From assembly GCF_018760735.1 (NCBI RefSeq), contig NZ_JAHHZN010000021.1:1-64000 (forward strand): a stretch of 64,000 nt of DNA, given 5' to 3'. Position numbers and translations under genes: made by a program. Origin of the DNA: Hymenobacter piscis (lineage in GTDB: Bacteria; Bacteroidota; Bacteroidia; Cytophagales; Hymenobacteraceae). Below, one piece after another: positions 50,451 through 59,066 of this stretch. The notes under the pieces were generated by a model, which was given only the letters and a program-made list of their open reading frames with translations, searched no databases and had not been told where the DNA came from. The stretch's first letter is position 1, and each line of letters opens with the position of its first letter.

Positions 50451-52932
50451 CGCCCTGGCCGCCGGAGCTGCTTTGTTTGGAGTCGTTGTTCTGGATGGTG
50501 CGGCGCTGGCGGCCGCCGCCCTGGAGGCTGCCGAAGCGGTAGTTGAAGGAGAGGCGCATGTTGCGCTGGTAGGAGTAGAAGCGGCCGTAGTTGACGAAAT
50601 CCGGCGTGGTGGTAGTGCTGCGGAATTCGCGGCCGGGGGCCAGGAAATTGTTGGCGCCCAGGGTCAGATCGGCCTTTTCGGCTAGCAGCAGCTTCTTCAG
50701 ACTCAGGCCGTAGTACACGCCGCCGGAGTAGCGGGTCTGGAGCTGGACGCCGCCGGTCCAGAAGCCGCCGTAACCCTGCATGGTGTAGGATTTGCCGAGC
50801 TTGTAGGACGAGTTCAGGTTCAGGTACAGGCTGGCCCGGCTGCTGACGCGGCCCAGCACGGCGCTGCGCAGGCGCGTGTAGTCGCCGCTCAGGTTGGTGC
50901 TCAGGTCCCAGCCTTTCGCCGGTTTCCAGGAGCCGAACAGGTTCAGCCCGTAGTTGTACACGGTGGCCAGGTTGCCGTAGGTGGTTTCGTTGCGGGCCAG
51001 CGTCTGGTTGTAGCGGCTGTAGCGCTCAATGGAATTGCCTACCCGCCGGGCAAAGCCCGAAAGATTGAGCGAGGATTTCTCTCCGAACGTGCCATAGGTC
51101 AGTTCCAGCTGGTCGGATAGCTCGGGCCGGAGCTCGGGGTTGCCAAAGTCCACCGAGTTCGGCGTAATCTGGTTCACGTAGGGGTTCAGGTAGTAGATAT
51201 GAGGTCGTTGGATGCGGCGCGAGTAGCTCAGCCCCAGCGTCTGGCCGTCTTTCTGAAGCGTGCGGGTGACGTTGAGGTTGGGCAGCACGTTGAGGTAGGT
51301 GCTGCGGAAGCGGCCCGCCTCGTTCTGAAACTCGCCCTCGATGGCCGTGTGCTCCAGGCGGGTGCCCAGGCTGAACGTGGTTTTCTTGCCCAGGGCGAAG
51401 GCATACGTGCCGTAGCCGGCCAGCACGTTCTGGCGGTAATCGAAGCGGTTGGAGCGGCGGCGGCTGCGCGTAAAATCGGGCTGCACGGCTACCAGCAGGG
51501 TATCCAGGTTATAGTCGCTGCGCACCTGGCGGCCGATGCGCTTGGCCCCGACTTCGAGCTTGTTCTTCTCCTTGAAGGGCAGAATGTAGTCGGTCTGGAG
51601 CGTCGTTTCCAGGTTGTGGGCCAGGTTCAGGCTGGCTTCGCGGTACTCAACAGGCCCTTCCCCGAGGGTAGCCGTCGGAAACTGGTCGAGGCGGTAGTCC
51701 TGCTTGTTGCGGCTGTTGGTGTGCTGGGCCAGCACCACCCACTCCCGGCCCGGGTGGGCCTCGCCGAAGGTGCGCGTGTAGCCCGCGTTCAGGTCGTAGT
51801 TACGGTTCTGGCCCTGCTGGCGAATGTCGCGGGTGTAGAGCGTATCGAGTGAGGGCTGGCCGGCGTAGCGGTTGTAGAGTTGCTGGGGCGAGCGGCTGTC
51901 GTAGAGGTTGCCGTTGCCGCTGAGCGTGAAGCTGTGCCGGGCGGAGGGTTCGTAGGTGAATTCGGCTTGCCCGTAGCCCCCGTTGCCGATGTTGCGCGAC
52001 ATGGTACGCTCCACCAGCTCGCCGGTGCTGCCATCGGCCAGGAAGCTGGTGCGCTCGGTCTGGCTCTTGAAGGGGTACACGTTGTGGAAGGTGCTGAGCT
52101 TGGTGTTCACGCCCACCGGGCCCTTCTGGGCGTTCAGGCTGCCGTTCAGGCTCTGGTTGCGGTTGCCGGTGCTGGCGCCCACGCTGCCGTTTACGCCCTC
52201 CAGGTTGCTCTTTTTGAGCACGATGTTGATGACTCCGCCGCTGCCCTCCCCGTCGTAGCGGGCCGAGGGGGCCGTCACCACCTCAATGGCCTTGATCTGG
52301 TCGGCCGGAATCTGCTTGAGCGCCTCGGCCAGATTGCCCGAAAGTAGGGCCGAGGGCTTGTTGTTGAGCAGAATCCGCACGTTGCTGGTACCGCGCAGCT
52401 GCACGTTGCCTTCCCCGTCGAGGTTGACCATGGGCGTTTTGCGCAGCACATCGGCCGCCGTGCCGCCGGTGTTGGAGGCATCCTGATCGGCGTTGTACAC
52501 GAGCCGGTCGGGCTTGGTTTCGATGACGGGCCGCTCCCCGGTTACCGTTACGCCGGCCAGGTTCTGGGCCGAGGCTGTGAGCGGCAGCGTGCCCAGGGCC
52601 AGCAGCTCCGCCCCGAGGGTGACGGGTTCCAGCCGGGCCGCGTAGCCCACGAAGCTGATCTGGAGGCGAAACGAACCGGTGGGCAGGTCGCGCAGCTCGA
52701 AGCGGCCTTCCGCGTCGGCGGTGCCGCCGAGCAGGGGCGCGGTGCCGGTGGCGGGCAGCAGGGCCACGGTGGCAAACTCCACGGGCTTGCCGGTGGCCGC
52801 ATCGACCACGCGGCCGGTGAGGCGGCCGGTTCCTTTGGGGGCCGGAGTTGTAGTGGCGGGGGAGGTAGTCTGGGCCCACGCGGCCGGCGCGGCAGCCGTA
52901 GCCAGTAACAGCAGCAGGATAGTCTGCTTCAT
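50446..52932 (-). CDS. Outer-membrane beta-barrel protein with carboxypeptidase-like domain (paralogue 1)
   Basis: The protein has 828 residues from the ATG at 52932, giving a signal peptide (MKQTILLLLLATAAAPAAWAQ). The order is: a carboxypeptidase-like sandwich (about 36-115, TGRVVDAATGKPVEFATVALLP), a plug domain (about 125-235, VIETKPDRLVYNADQDASNTGG ... IPADQIKAIEVVTAPSARYDGEGSGGVINIV) and a barrel of the outer-membrane beta-barrel family ending SFNYRFGSL with a polar tail. The family resembles TonB receptors, but substrates are unknown. It is about half identical by eye to the protein at 55486 over the plug. It is divergent from the sensor kinase, with candidate LytTR sites between. Confidence 0.9.
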   Translation of the reverse strand: MKQTILLLLLATAAAPAAWAQTTSPATTTPAPKGTGRLTGRVVDAATGKPVEFATVALLPATGTAPLLGGTADAEGRFELRDLPTGSFRLQISFVGYAARLEPVTLGAELLALGTLPLTASAQNLAGVTVTGERPVIETKPDRLVYNADQDASNTGGTAADVLRKTPMVNLDGEGNVQLRGTSNVRILLNNKPSALLSGNLAEALKQIPADQIKAIEVVTAPSARYDGEGSGGVINIVLKKSNLEGVNGSVGASTGNRNQSLNGSLNAQKGPVGVNTKLSTFHNVYPFKSQTERTSFLADGSTGELVERTMSRNIGNGGYGQAEFTYEPSARHSFTLSGNGNLYDSRSPQQLYNRYAGQPSLDTLYTRDIRQQGQNRNYDLNAGYTRTFGEAHPGREWVVLAQHTNSRNKQDYRLDQFPTATLGEGPVEYREASLNLAHNLETTLQTDYILPFKEKNKLEVGAKRIGRQVRSDYNLDTLLVAVQPDFTRSRRRSNRFDYRQNVLAGYGTYAFALGKKTTFSLGTRLEHTAIEGEFQNEAGRFRSTYLNVLPNLNVTRTLQKDGQTLGLSYSRRIQRPHIYYLNPYVNQITPNSVDFGNPELRPELSDQLELTYGTFGEKSSLNLSGFARRVGNSIERYSRYNQTLARNETTYGNLATVYNYGLNLFGSWKPAKGWDLSTNLSGDYTRLRSAVLGRVSSRASLYLNLNSSYKLGKSYTMQGYGGFWTGGVQLQTRYSGGVYYGLSLKKLLLAEKADLTLGANNFLAPGREFRSTTTTPDFVNYGRFYSYQRNMRLSFNYRFGSLQGGGRQRRTIQNNDSKQSSSGGQGG

Positions 52933-53018
52933 CAACAAGAGCAATAAAAGGAGTATAGGATAGCCCCGCGGAGGGAGAGGCTGGGAAGAACCAGAAAGAA
53001 GGAGGGGGTAAGCCCTCG

Positions 53019-53085
53019 TAAACGTAGACAGTAGGCGAGGCCGGGAGTCGGAAAATTCAACCACCGTTGCATGCGTAGTCAACCA
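53019..53085 (-). promoter_or_regulatory. LytTR-type operator and promoter of barrel gene 1
   Basis: On the minus strand TGGTTGAC (53085-53078), 14 bp, TGGTTGAA (53063-53056), 29 bp, then the -7 box TACGTTTA (53026-53019). The repeats are direct, 22 bp apart from start to start, which puts them on one face of the helix as in known LytTR sites. There is no -33 TTG, as expected for an activated promoter. The regulator is inferred. Confidence 0.65.
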
Positions 53086-53143
53086 AATGCCCCGGGCCGC
53101 CCGCCAGCGGCCGCCGGGCGGCTCGTAGCCCGCGGGGCGGAGT

Positions 53144-53210
53144 TGGTTGAAGCCGGCGGCGGCACTGGTTGAAAACGCGGGGTGCGCTGCCGGCCGATGT
53201 CGTATTTTGA
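53144..53210 (+). promoter_or_regulatory. LytTR-type operator and promoter of the kinase-regulator operon
   Basis: TGGTTGAA (53144-53151), 14 bp, TGGTTGAA (53166-53173), 29 bp, then TATTTTGA (53203-53210). The spacing is identical to the divergent operator at 53019-53085. The -7 box overlaps the chosen start codon of the kinase, so either the start or the box needs correction. Confidence 0.6.
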
Positions 53211-54343
53211 GCCGTTTTCCAGCCCCGCTCCCTCTGTTACCGCCCGTCTTTTCCCCGCCCGCCCGCCGCTCGCGCCCTCTGCGGCCCGCGCCCGCCTGGC
53301 TCCGGCGTATTCCGTGGCTGCACCTGGCCTGGGTGGGGCTGCTGCTGTACTTCGATCTGCAGGGCTGGCTGATGCGGCAGGGCGTGCTGGTGCCGCCCGT
53401 GGCGGAAAACTTCTGGTCCCTGGCCCTAACCACCGACGTGCTCGATTCGGGCCTGTTCTACTTCAACTGGCTGCTGATGCCCCGCCTGTTCCGGCGCGGG
53501 TGGCTGGGGGCTTACCTGGCGGCGCTGGGGCTGGGCCTGGCGGCTTTCTGCGCGCTGCGGATTGGGGTGAGCTACTGGTTTGAGGAAGTGAAGGTCCAGG
53601 GCCAGTCGCAGCCGCTGAGCTACTATGTGCAGGTGCTGCAGAGCTACTACCTCTTGCTGGGCGGCCTGATTCTGCTGCTGAGCTTCTTTCTGCGTCTGGC
53701 CGGCGACTACCTGCGGGAGCTCGGCCACCGCCGCGAGCTGGAGCAGCAGCACCTGCGCACCGAGCTGGCCCTGCTCAAAACCCAGCTCCACCCGCACTTC
53801 CTGTTCAACACGCTCAACAACATCTACTCGCTCACCCTGCACGCCTCGCCCCAGGCCCCGGAAGCGGTGCTGCGCCTGGCCGAGCTCATGCGCTACCAGC
53901 TCTACGAAAGCTCCGACGACCTCGTGCCCCTGGCCCGCGAAATCAGCCACCTGCAAAGCTTCCTGACGCTTCAGCAGCTGCGCCTGCCCGCCGGCGAGGA
54001 GGCCGACGAAGCCATTGAGTTCCGGCTGCTGCTGCCGCCCGGCGCCGAGCACGCCCTGCGCCTGCCGCCCATGCTGCTGCTGCCACTGGTGGAAAACGCC
54101 TTCAAGCACGGCGACCTCACGGCGCGCCCCCACGTGGTGCGCCTCACCCTGGAGCTGGCCCCCGACGGGCAGCTGCACTTCCTGGTCCGCAACCGCGTGG
54201 CCCCCGATGCGGTCCCGCCCGGCGGCGTGGGCCTGGCCAACCTGCGCCGCCGCCTGGAGCTGCTCTACCCCAACGCCCACACCTTGGCCGTCACGGCCAA
54301 CACCCAGGAATACGCCGTGCGGCTGTCGGTGAAGGTGAAATAG
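53207..54343 (+). CDS. LytS-type sensor histidine kinase
   Basis: The protein has 378 residues if translation starts at the TTG at 53207. No ATG occurs in frame before the first membrane segment, and the frame is open back to 53147, so the start is uncertain. Four membrane segments (such as LHLAWVGLLLYFDLQGWL and LLLGGLILLLSFFLRLAG) precede a coiled linker and the His_kinase domain with TQLHPHFLFNTLNNIYSL; the conserved His of PHFLFN is about residue 197. The ATPase part has LLLPLVENAFKHG (N box) and GGVGLANLRRRLELLY (G box). It phosphorylates the LytTR regulator encoded next. The signal is unknown; there is no large extracytoplasmic domain. Confidence 0.9.
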   Translation: MSRFPAPLPLLPPVFSPPARRSRPLRPAPAWLRRIPWLHLAWVGLLLYFDLQGWLMRQGVLVPPVAENFWSLALTTDVLDSGLFYFNWLLMPRLFRRGWLGAYLAALGLGLAAFCALRIGVSYWFEEVKVQGQSQPLSYYVQVLQSYYLLLGGLILLLSFFLRLAGDYLRELGHRRELEQQHLRTELALLKTQLHPHFLFNTLNNIYSLTLHASPQAPEAVLRLAELMRYQLYESSDDLVPLAREISHLQSFLTLQQLRLPAGEEADEAIEFRLLLPPGAEHALRLPPMLLLPLVENAFKHGDLTARPHVVRLTLELAPDGQLHFLVRNRVAPDAVPPGGVGLANLRRRLELLYPNAHTLAVTANTQEYAVRLSVKVK

Positions 54344-54462
54344 AGAAGTGGTGAAATGGTGCGTTGACGTTTAACAAGCCTTATTGCACCAGTTGCCCCA
54401 TCCGCCCCGTCAGGCTTCCCGAACATCAACTCACCATTTCACTATTTCACCACCTCACCACA
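54335..54462. repeat. Inverted repeat between kinase and regulator genes
   Basis: The left arm 54335-54371 (GGTGAAATAGAGAAGTGGTG and following) and the right arm 54421-54462 (CATCAACTCACCATTTCACT and following) share words with the repeat at 50323-50450. The left arm encodes the end of the kinase (V-K stop), and the right arm runs up to the ATG of the regulator. Confidence 0.85.
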
Positions 54463-55214
54463 TGGAAACCCGTCGTCCGATTAGCTGTATTGTGGTGGAT
54501 GATGAGCCGCTGGCGCTGAAGGTGCTGGTGGATTTCTGCCGGCAGGTGCCGTTTCTGGAGCTGCGGGGGCAGTTTCAGGAGGCGCTGGCGGCGGCGGCTT
54601 TCTTGCAGGATACGCCCGTGGACGTGGTGTTTCTCGACATTCAGATGCCCCGGCTCACGGGCTTGCAGCTGGCCCAGCTGCTGCCCGTGCCGCGCCCGCG
54701 CATCATCTTCACCACCGCCCACCCCGATTACGCCGTGCAGAGCTACGAGCTGCCGGCCCTGGATTACCTGCTCAAGCCCATTTCCTTCGAGCGGTTCGTG
54801 CAGGCCGCCCACCGGGCCCGCGCCGCCCTGCTGCCGCCCGCCGCCCCGGCCCCGCACCCCGCCACCCCGCCGGAAACCCCGGAAGCCGCCGATGAGGTCC
54901 TGTTCGTGCGCCACGACGGCCGTTTGCGCCGCCTGCCGGTGGATGATATTTTTTACGTGGAGGGCCAGAAGGAGTACCTGATGTACTACACGGCCACCGG
55001 CAAGCTGCTCATCCTGCAGTCCTTCCGCAAGCTGGAGGAGCAACTGCCCGCCGGCCGCTTCGCGCGCATCCACAAGTCCTACCTCATCAACCTGCGCCAC
55101 CTCGAGTTCGTGGAGCGCCACCGCGTGCAGGTCCACGGCACCGGTCTGCCCATCGGCGAAACCTACCGCGACGGGCTGCTGGAAGTGCTGCGCTACCACG
55201 GGAAGTTGGGATAA
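54462..55214 (+). CDS. LytR/AlgR-family response regulator
   Basis: The protein has 250 residues from the ATG at 54462 (METRRPISCIVVDDEPLAL). The receiver domain (1-120) has D13 and D14, the phospho-acceptor D59 (VVFLDIQMP), Thr in IIFTTAHPDYA and Lys in YLLKPIS. After a Pro/Ala-rich linker (about 128-148) comes a LytTR DNA-binding domain (about 150-248, VDDIFYVEGQKEYLMYYT ... RIHKSYLINLRHLEFV). LytTR proteins bind pairs of 9-bp direct repeats about 21-22 bp apart. The TGGTTGAa pairs at 53056-53173 are good candidates for its sites. It is translated from inside a repeat arm, 118 bp after the kinase. Confidence 0.95.
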   Translation: METRRPISCIVVDDEPLALKVLVDFCRQVPFLELRGQFQEALAAAAFLQDTPVDVVFLDIQMPRLTGLQLAQLLPVPRPRIIFTTAHPDYAVQSYELPALDYLLKPISFERFVQAAHRARAALLPPAAPAPHPATPPETPEAADEVLFVRHDGRLRRLPVDDIFYVEGQKEYLMYYTATGKLLILQSFRKLEEQLPAGRFARIHKSYLINLRHLEFVERHRVQVHGTGLPIGETYRDGLLEVLRYHGKLG

Positions 55215-55223
55215 ATAGCCCGG

Positions 55224-55322
55224 TGTTATGCTGAGCAGAGCGAAGGAACTTGTCACGCGTGAAGAGCCACTATAACGACTCGTTTGTGCGTGATAAGATC
55301 CTTCGCTTTGCTCAGGATGACA
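55224..55322. repeat. Inverted repeat, TCCTGAGCG-family variant
   Basis: The arms 55224-55258 (GCTGAGCAGAGCGAAGG core) and 55288-55322 (CCTTCGCTTTGCTCAGGATG) pair with several mismatches. It is the fourth copy of this core family in the window, the others being near 17.8, 19.8 and 25.3 kb. It follows the regulator gene after 9 bp. Confidence 0.85.
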
Positions 55323-55362
55323 GTGCTTCTTGATTCTTTCTATAGCGGTTTTCAGGTTGCTG

Positions 55363-55466
55363 TACAGGGTGTAGAGACGCAACATTTTGCGTCTCGTCGT
55401 TGAACGGACCAGCCGAACAACGTCAGCAACGACGAGACGCAAAATGTTGCGTCTCTACACCCTGTA
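55363..55466. repeat. Perfect 40-bp inverted repeat with internal hairpins
   Basis: The arms 55363-55402 and 55427-55466 are perfect complements (TACAGGGTGTAGAGACGCAA outermost) with a 24-nt spacer. Each arm contains its own small palindrome (GAGACGCAAC ... GTCTC type). A four-way structure is therefore possible. It ends 20 bp before the stop codon of barrel gene 2 and probably separates the convergent transcripts. Confidence 0.93.
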
Positions 55467-55485
55467 TGTCGACTCGAAATTTGCT

Positions 55486-58038
55486 CTAATTTCCCTGCTG
55501 GCCTTGTTGCCCATCACCGCCGCTCTTGGTATCGTCGTTGCGGATGCTGCGGCGGCGCTTGGGGGGCTGGTTCGAGACTTTGCCGAAGCGGTAGTTGAAG
55601 GCCAGCCGGACGCCCCGCAGGTAGATGTAGTTGTTGCTTTCCTGGCGGAACTGGTCGGTGTCGAGGGTGGTGCGCAGGTTGCGGGTGGCGGAGAGGAAGT
55701 TATCGGCGTTCAGGGTCAGGTCGGCTTTGTCCTTGAGCAGGTTTTTGCGCAGGCCCAGGGAGTAGAACGTCCAGGCCGCCTGCCGGCCCTGGAGCTGCAC
55801 CCGGGGCGAGTTCAGGCCGCCGAAGAACTGCAGGCTCAGGCCCTTTTCAAATTTGTAGCTTGAGTTCAGGTTCAGGTTGTACTGCACGCCGCTGTTGTTG
55901 AGGCCCAATGAAGGGCTTTTCAGCGAGACGTAGTACACGTTCACGTTGCCGCTCACATCCCACTTTTTGGTGGGCTTGAACGAGCCGAACACGCTGCCCC
56001 CGTAGGTGGCGTTGCGGCCGATGTTGGCATAGGTTTGCTCGTTCACGCCGTTTTTAACTTCGCGAACCGCTTCAATAGAGTTGTCGGTGCGGCGTACGTA
56101 GGTGCTCAGGTTCAGCACCGAGCCCTTGATAAAGGTGGTGTAGTTCAGCTCGTAGCTGTCGGTCAGCTCGGGTTTCAGTTGGGGGTTGCCGAAGCTCACG
56201 TTGAGCGTATCGGCGGTGTTGCGGAAGGGGTTGAGGTAGAAAATCTGGGGGCGCTGAATGCGGCGGGAGTAAGCCAGGCGCACCGATTCGCCGGGCTTCT
56301 TCTCGTTCTTGGGCTGGAAGTTCAGACTCAGGTTGGGCAGCACGTTGGTATAGTTCTGCGTGACGCCCGAATTCTCGCTCTGCTGCTGCTGAAAACGCCC
56401 GTCGATGCGCGTGTTTTCCACCCGGGTGCCCAGTTTGAAGCTCAGCTTTTTGGAAGCCGCAAAGCCGTAGCTCGCGTAGCCGGCCAGCACGTCCTGGTCG
56501 TAGCTGAACTCGTTGGAGCGGTCGGGGTTGAACTGCGGGTCGAGGGTGGCAGCGTTGGGAAGGCTGTTGAATACGTCGTAGTCGCTGCTCACGCGGCGCA
56601 GGATGGCCTTGGCCCCGGTTTCGAGGGAGCTGGTTTCCGAAAAGGGCTGAACGTAATCGGTTTGGAGGGTGGTTTCGAGGTTGCGGGCCAGGTTGTCGGA
56701 TTCTTCGCGGTACTCCTTGGCAGCATTTTCGGTGGTGCGGCCCCCAAACTGGTCGAGGCCGTAGGCCTGCACGTTGCGGTTGCGCGTGTGCTGGGCCAGC
56801 ACGCTCCACTCGCGGCCTTTCTGCCCCTCAAAGGTGCGGGTATAGCCCCCGTTCACGTCGTAGCTCTGGGTGCGGAACCGGCGGTCGGTGTCGCGGGTGA
56901 AGTCGTTGGCCACGGGCAGCAGCACGCGGTTGTACTGGTCGTAGGTGCCGCTGTTGCGGAACAGGTTGCCCTGCACGTTCAGGGTCAGGTTATGGAAGGG
57001 GGCCGGGTCGTAGTCGAGGCCCAGCCGGCCGAAGCCGCCCCCGCCCAGGGTGTTGCCGTCACCCTCCTGCTGCAGGGTCAGCTGCTCGGCGCCGGCGGGC
57101 GTTTTGAGGTAGCGCGTGAGGTCGTTGCGGTTGGGACTGTAGAAGGCAAAGCCGCTCAAAGAGCTGGTCAGCCCGATTTTGCCTTTGCGGTAGTTGAGCG
57201 AGGCGTTGCCGTTGGAGCTGCGCGTGCCCGCCGCCAGCCCCACCGAGCCGTTGAGGCCCTGCAGGTTGTTCTTCTTGAGGATGATGTTGATGATGCCGCC
57301 CGTGCCTTCGGCGTCGTACTTGGCCGAGGGCGTGGTAATGACCTCCACGCTCTTGATCTGGTCGGCCGGAATCTGCTTGAGGGCATCGGCCACGCTACTG
57401 GCCACAATGGCCGAGGGCTTGTTGTCGATGAGCACCCGGATGTTGCTGGAGCCGCGCAGCTGCACGCCGCCGTCGGGGTCCACGCTCAGCAGGGGCACCT
57501 TGCGCAGCACGTCGGCCGCCGTGCCGCCGCTGTTGGTCAGGTCTTTTTCGGCGTTGTAGACGATGCGGTCCGGTTTGGTTTCGATGACGGCCCGTTCGCC
57601 CGTCACGGTTACTTCGCCCAGGTTCTGGGTTGTGGCGGCCAGGCGCACGGCGGGCACGCTGGTCAGCCCCTCGGTAACGGTTACGGGCACCAGCTGGGCC
57701 GCGTAGCCGATAAAGCTGATCTGGAGCCGAAACTGCCCGGCGACCAGCCCTTTCAGGCTGTAGCGCCCTTTTTCGTCGCAAACGGTGCCATCGAGGGGGG
57801 ATTCGCCACTCAGGGGCAGCAGCGTGACGGTGGCAAACTCCACTGGCTTCTTCGTGGCCGCATCAAGCACCACGCCTTCCAGCCGGCCGGTGCCTTTGGG
57901 GGCCGTGGGCAGCATGGGTTTGGTAGCGGCCGTCGGCGGCGGGCCGGCGGGCCGCTGACCGGCGGGCGGGGTCGTTTGGGCCAGGACCGGGGCCGCGAGC
58001 AGGCCCGTGAGCAGGAGGGGAAGGGTAGCGTGTTTCAT
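55486..58038 (-). CDS. Outer-membrane beta-barrel protein with carboxypeptidase-like domain (paralogue 2)
   Basis: The protein has 850 residues from the ATG at 58038, giving a signal peptide (MKHATLPLLLTGLLAAPVLAQ). It is built like paralogue 1: proline-rich leader, carboxypeptidase-like sandwich (about 50-130, LEGVVLDAATKKPVEFATVTLLP), plug (VIETKPDRIVYNAEKDLTNSGG ... IPADQIKSVEVITTPSAKYDAEGTGGIINIILKK) and a barrel ending LAFNYRFGKV plus a charged tail. The two proteins share many identical segments over the plug. They probably arose by duplication, now flank the two-component genes, and may handle related but different ligands. Confidence 0.9.
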   Translation of the reverse strand: MKHATLPLLLTGLLAAPVLAQTTPPAGQRPAGPPPTAATKPMLPTAPKGTGRLEGVVLDAATKKPVEFATVTLLPLSGESPLDGTVCDEKGRYSLKGLVAGQFRLQISFIGYAAQLVPVTVTEGLTSVPAVRLAATTQNLGEVTVTGERAVIETKPDRIVYNAEKDLTNSGGTAADVLRKVPLLSVDPDGGVQLRGSSNIRVLIDNKPSAIVASSVADALKQIPADQIKSVEVITTPSAKYDAEGTGGIINIILKKNNLQGLNGSVGLAAGTRSSNGNASLNYRKGKIGLTSSLSGFAFYSPNRNDLTRYLKTPAGAEQLTLQQEGDGNTLGGGGFGRLGLDYDPAPFHNLTLNVQGNLFRNSGTYDQYNRVLLPVANDFTRDTDRRFRTQSYDVNGGYTRTFEGQKGREWSVLAQHTRNRNVQAYGLDQFGGRTTENAAKEYREESDNLARNLETTLQTDYVQPFSETSSLETGAKAILRRVSSDYDVFNSLPNAATLDPQFNPDRSNEFSYDQDVLAGYASYGFAASKKLSFKLGTRVENTRIDGRFQQQQSENSGVTQNYTNVLPNLSLNFQPKNEKKPGESVRLAYSRRIQRPQIFYLNPFRNTADTLNVSFGNPQLKPELTDSYELNYTTFIKGSVLNLSTYVRRTDNSIEAVREVKNGVNEQTYANIGRNATYGGSVFGSFKPTKKWDVSGNVNVYYVSLKSPSLGLNNSGVQYNLNLNSSYKFEKGLSLQFFGGLNSPRVQLQGRQAAWTFYSLGLRKNLLKDKADLTLNADNFLSATRNLRTTLDTDQFRQESNNYIYLRGVRLAFNYRFGKVSNQPPKRRRSIRNDDTKSGGDGQQGQQGN

Positions 58039-58229
58039 AGAGATTGGTAGAGAGAAGGATGAGTGCGCAAAGGGCGTCGCCACCTAGGCGGGGCGCAAGA
58101 AAAATCGGCTGAAGTGTAGCGGGCGGGTTCCGGAGCGTGAGGCTGGGGGCGAAACCGCGCGGGTAGGGTTGTGGCCGGGGCTGCGGCAGACAAGGCCGGG
58201 ACGCGGGGCAGAGGAGTAGCGCAGTAAGA

Positions 58230-58273
58230 CAAAGCTCCGCCAGCCGCGTTTACCACGTCGTTTTATTCAACAA
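58230..58273 (-). promoter_or_regulatory. Possible LytTR half-site and promoter of barrel gene 2
   Basis: On the minus strand TTGTTGAA (58273-58266), 28 bp, GAGCTTTG (58237-58230). Both differ by one base from the half-site and the -7 consensus. The second repeat 22 bp upstream is missing; a related GGCAACC word lies 18 bp away. The support is weak. Confidence 0.35.
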
Positions 58274-58333
58274 ATCCGATACTGGCAACCGGCAACGCCC
58301 CCGCCCCGCCCGCCAATGCAGCCCCGGCGCGGG

Positions 58334-59029
58334 CTAGCGTACCTCCCGGAAAAACACATTTCCGCTGATGGATTCGAGGCGCAGGGCCGGGCCGGTGCCC
58401 TCGCGCAGGCTGCCGCGCACCTCGTAGCCCACCGGCGAGCGGTACCGCTGCGGCTGAAACGCCACCGAGGGGCTGGTGTACACCTCGCCCGTAATGGACT
58501 GCAAAGCCACCTGGGCGCTGCGGTTGGCCGGCCAGCTCACGTCCACAAAGCCGCTGATAGATTTGGCGCTCAGCGGGCCCGTGAGGCCCTGTACTTCCAC
58601 GTTGCCGTTGATGGTGCTCAGGCGCAGGCTGGTGTTGGCGGGCAGCGTCACCTCGCACACAATATCAGCGCACACCCGGGCCGAGTTCTTGCCGCCGTAG
58701 TACCACGACACGCTATCGGAACAAGTGCCGGGCGCGGCCTGGGCCAGGCGCTGCTGGTCCAGGTCGGCCGTCACGGTAAGCTGCGAGTCGGTGCGGCTCA
58801 GATTCAGCCGGAAGGCGTCGTTGAGGGTGTTCTGGTTGATATTCACGGTGGCCCGTACCCGCAGCTGGCCGTCGGTGGCGGGCCGCACCCGAATGGTATG
58901 GGCGAATTTCAGGTTCAGCACCACCGCCTGGGTGGGCGCTACGGGAGCGTGTTGCTCGGTAACGGTCTGGGCCCGGGCGGCTAGGGCGGCCGTGAGGGCC
59001 AGCAGGCCCGGTAGCATGAAACGGAACAT
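58334..59029 (-). CDS. DUF4097-like periplasmic or surface protein (first of pair)
   Basis: A 231-residue protein with signal peptide (MFRFMLPGLLALTAALAARAQ); an inner ATG at 59017 is also possible. The second half is a repetitive beta-structure with units like LRLSTINGNVEVQGLTG, LSAKSISGFVDVSW, VALQSITGEVYTSP and LRLESISGNVFFREV, the pattern of the DUF4097 putative-adhesin family. One Cys pair (GTCSDS, VCADIVC) may form a disulfide. The function is unknown. It is last in a four-gene unit with its paralogue, an anti-sigma factor and an ECF sigma factor. Confidence 0.82.
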   Translation of the reverse strand: MFRFMLPGLLALTAALAARAQTVTEQHAPVAPTQAVVLNLKFAHTIRVRPATDGQLRVRATVNINQNTLNDAFRLNLSRTDSQLTVTADLDQQRLAQAAPGTCSDSVSWYYGGKNSARVCADIVCEVTLPANTSLRLSTINGNVEVQGLTGPLSAKSISGFVDVSWPANRSAQVALQSITGEVYTSPSVAFQPQRYRSPVGYEVRGSLREGTGPALRLESISGNVFFREVR

Positions 59030-59066
59030 GGCGAGTTGGGAAAGGAGGTGAAGAAAGCAGAGGGCC

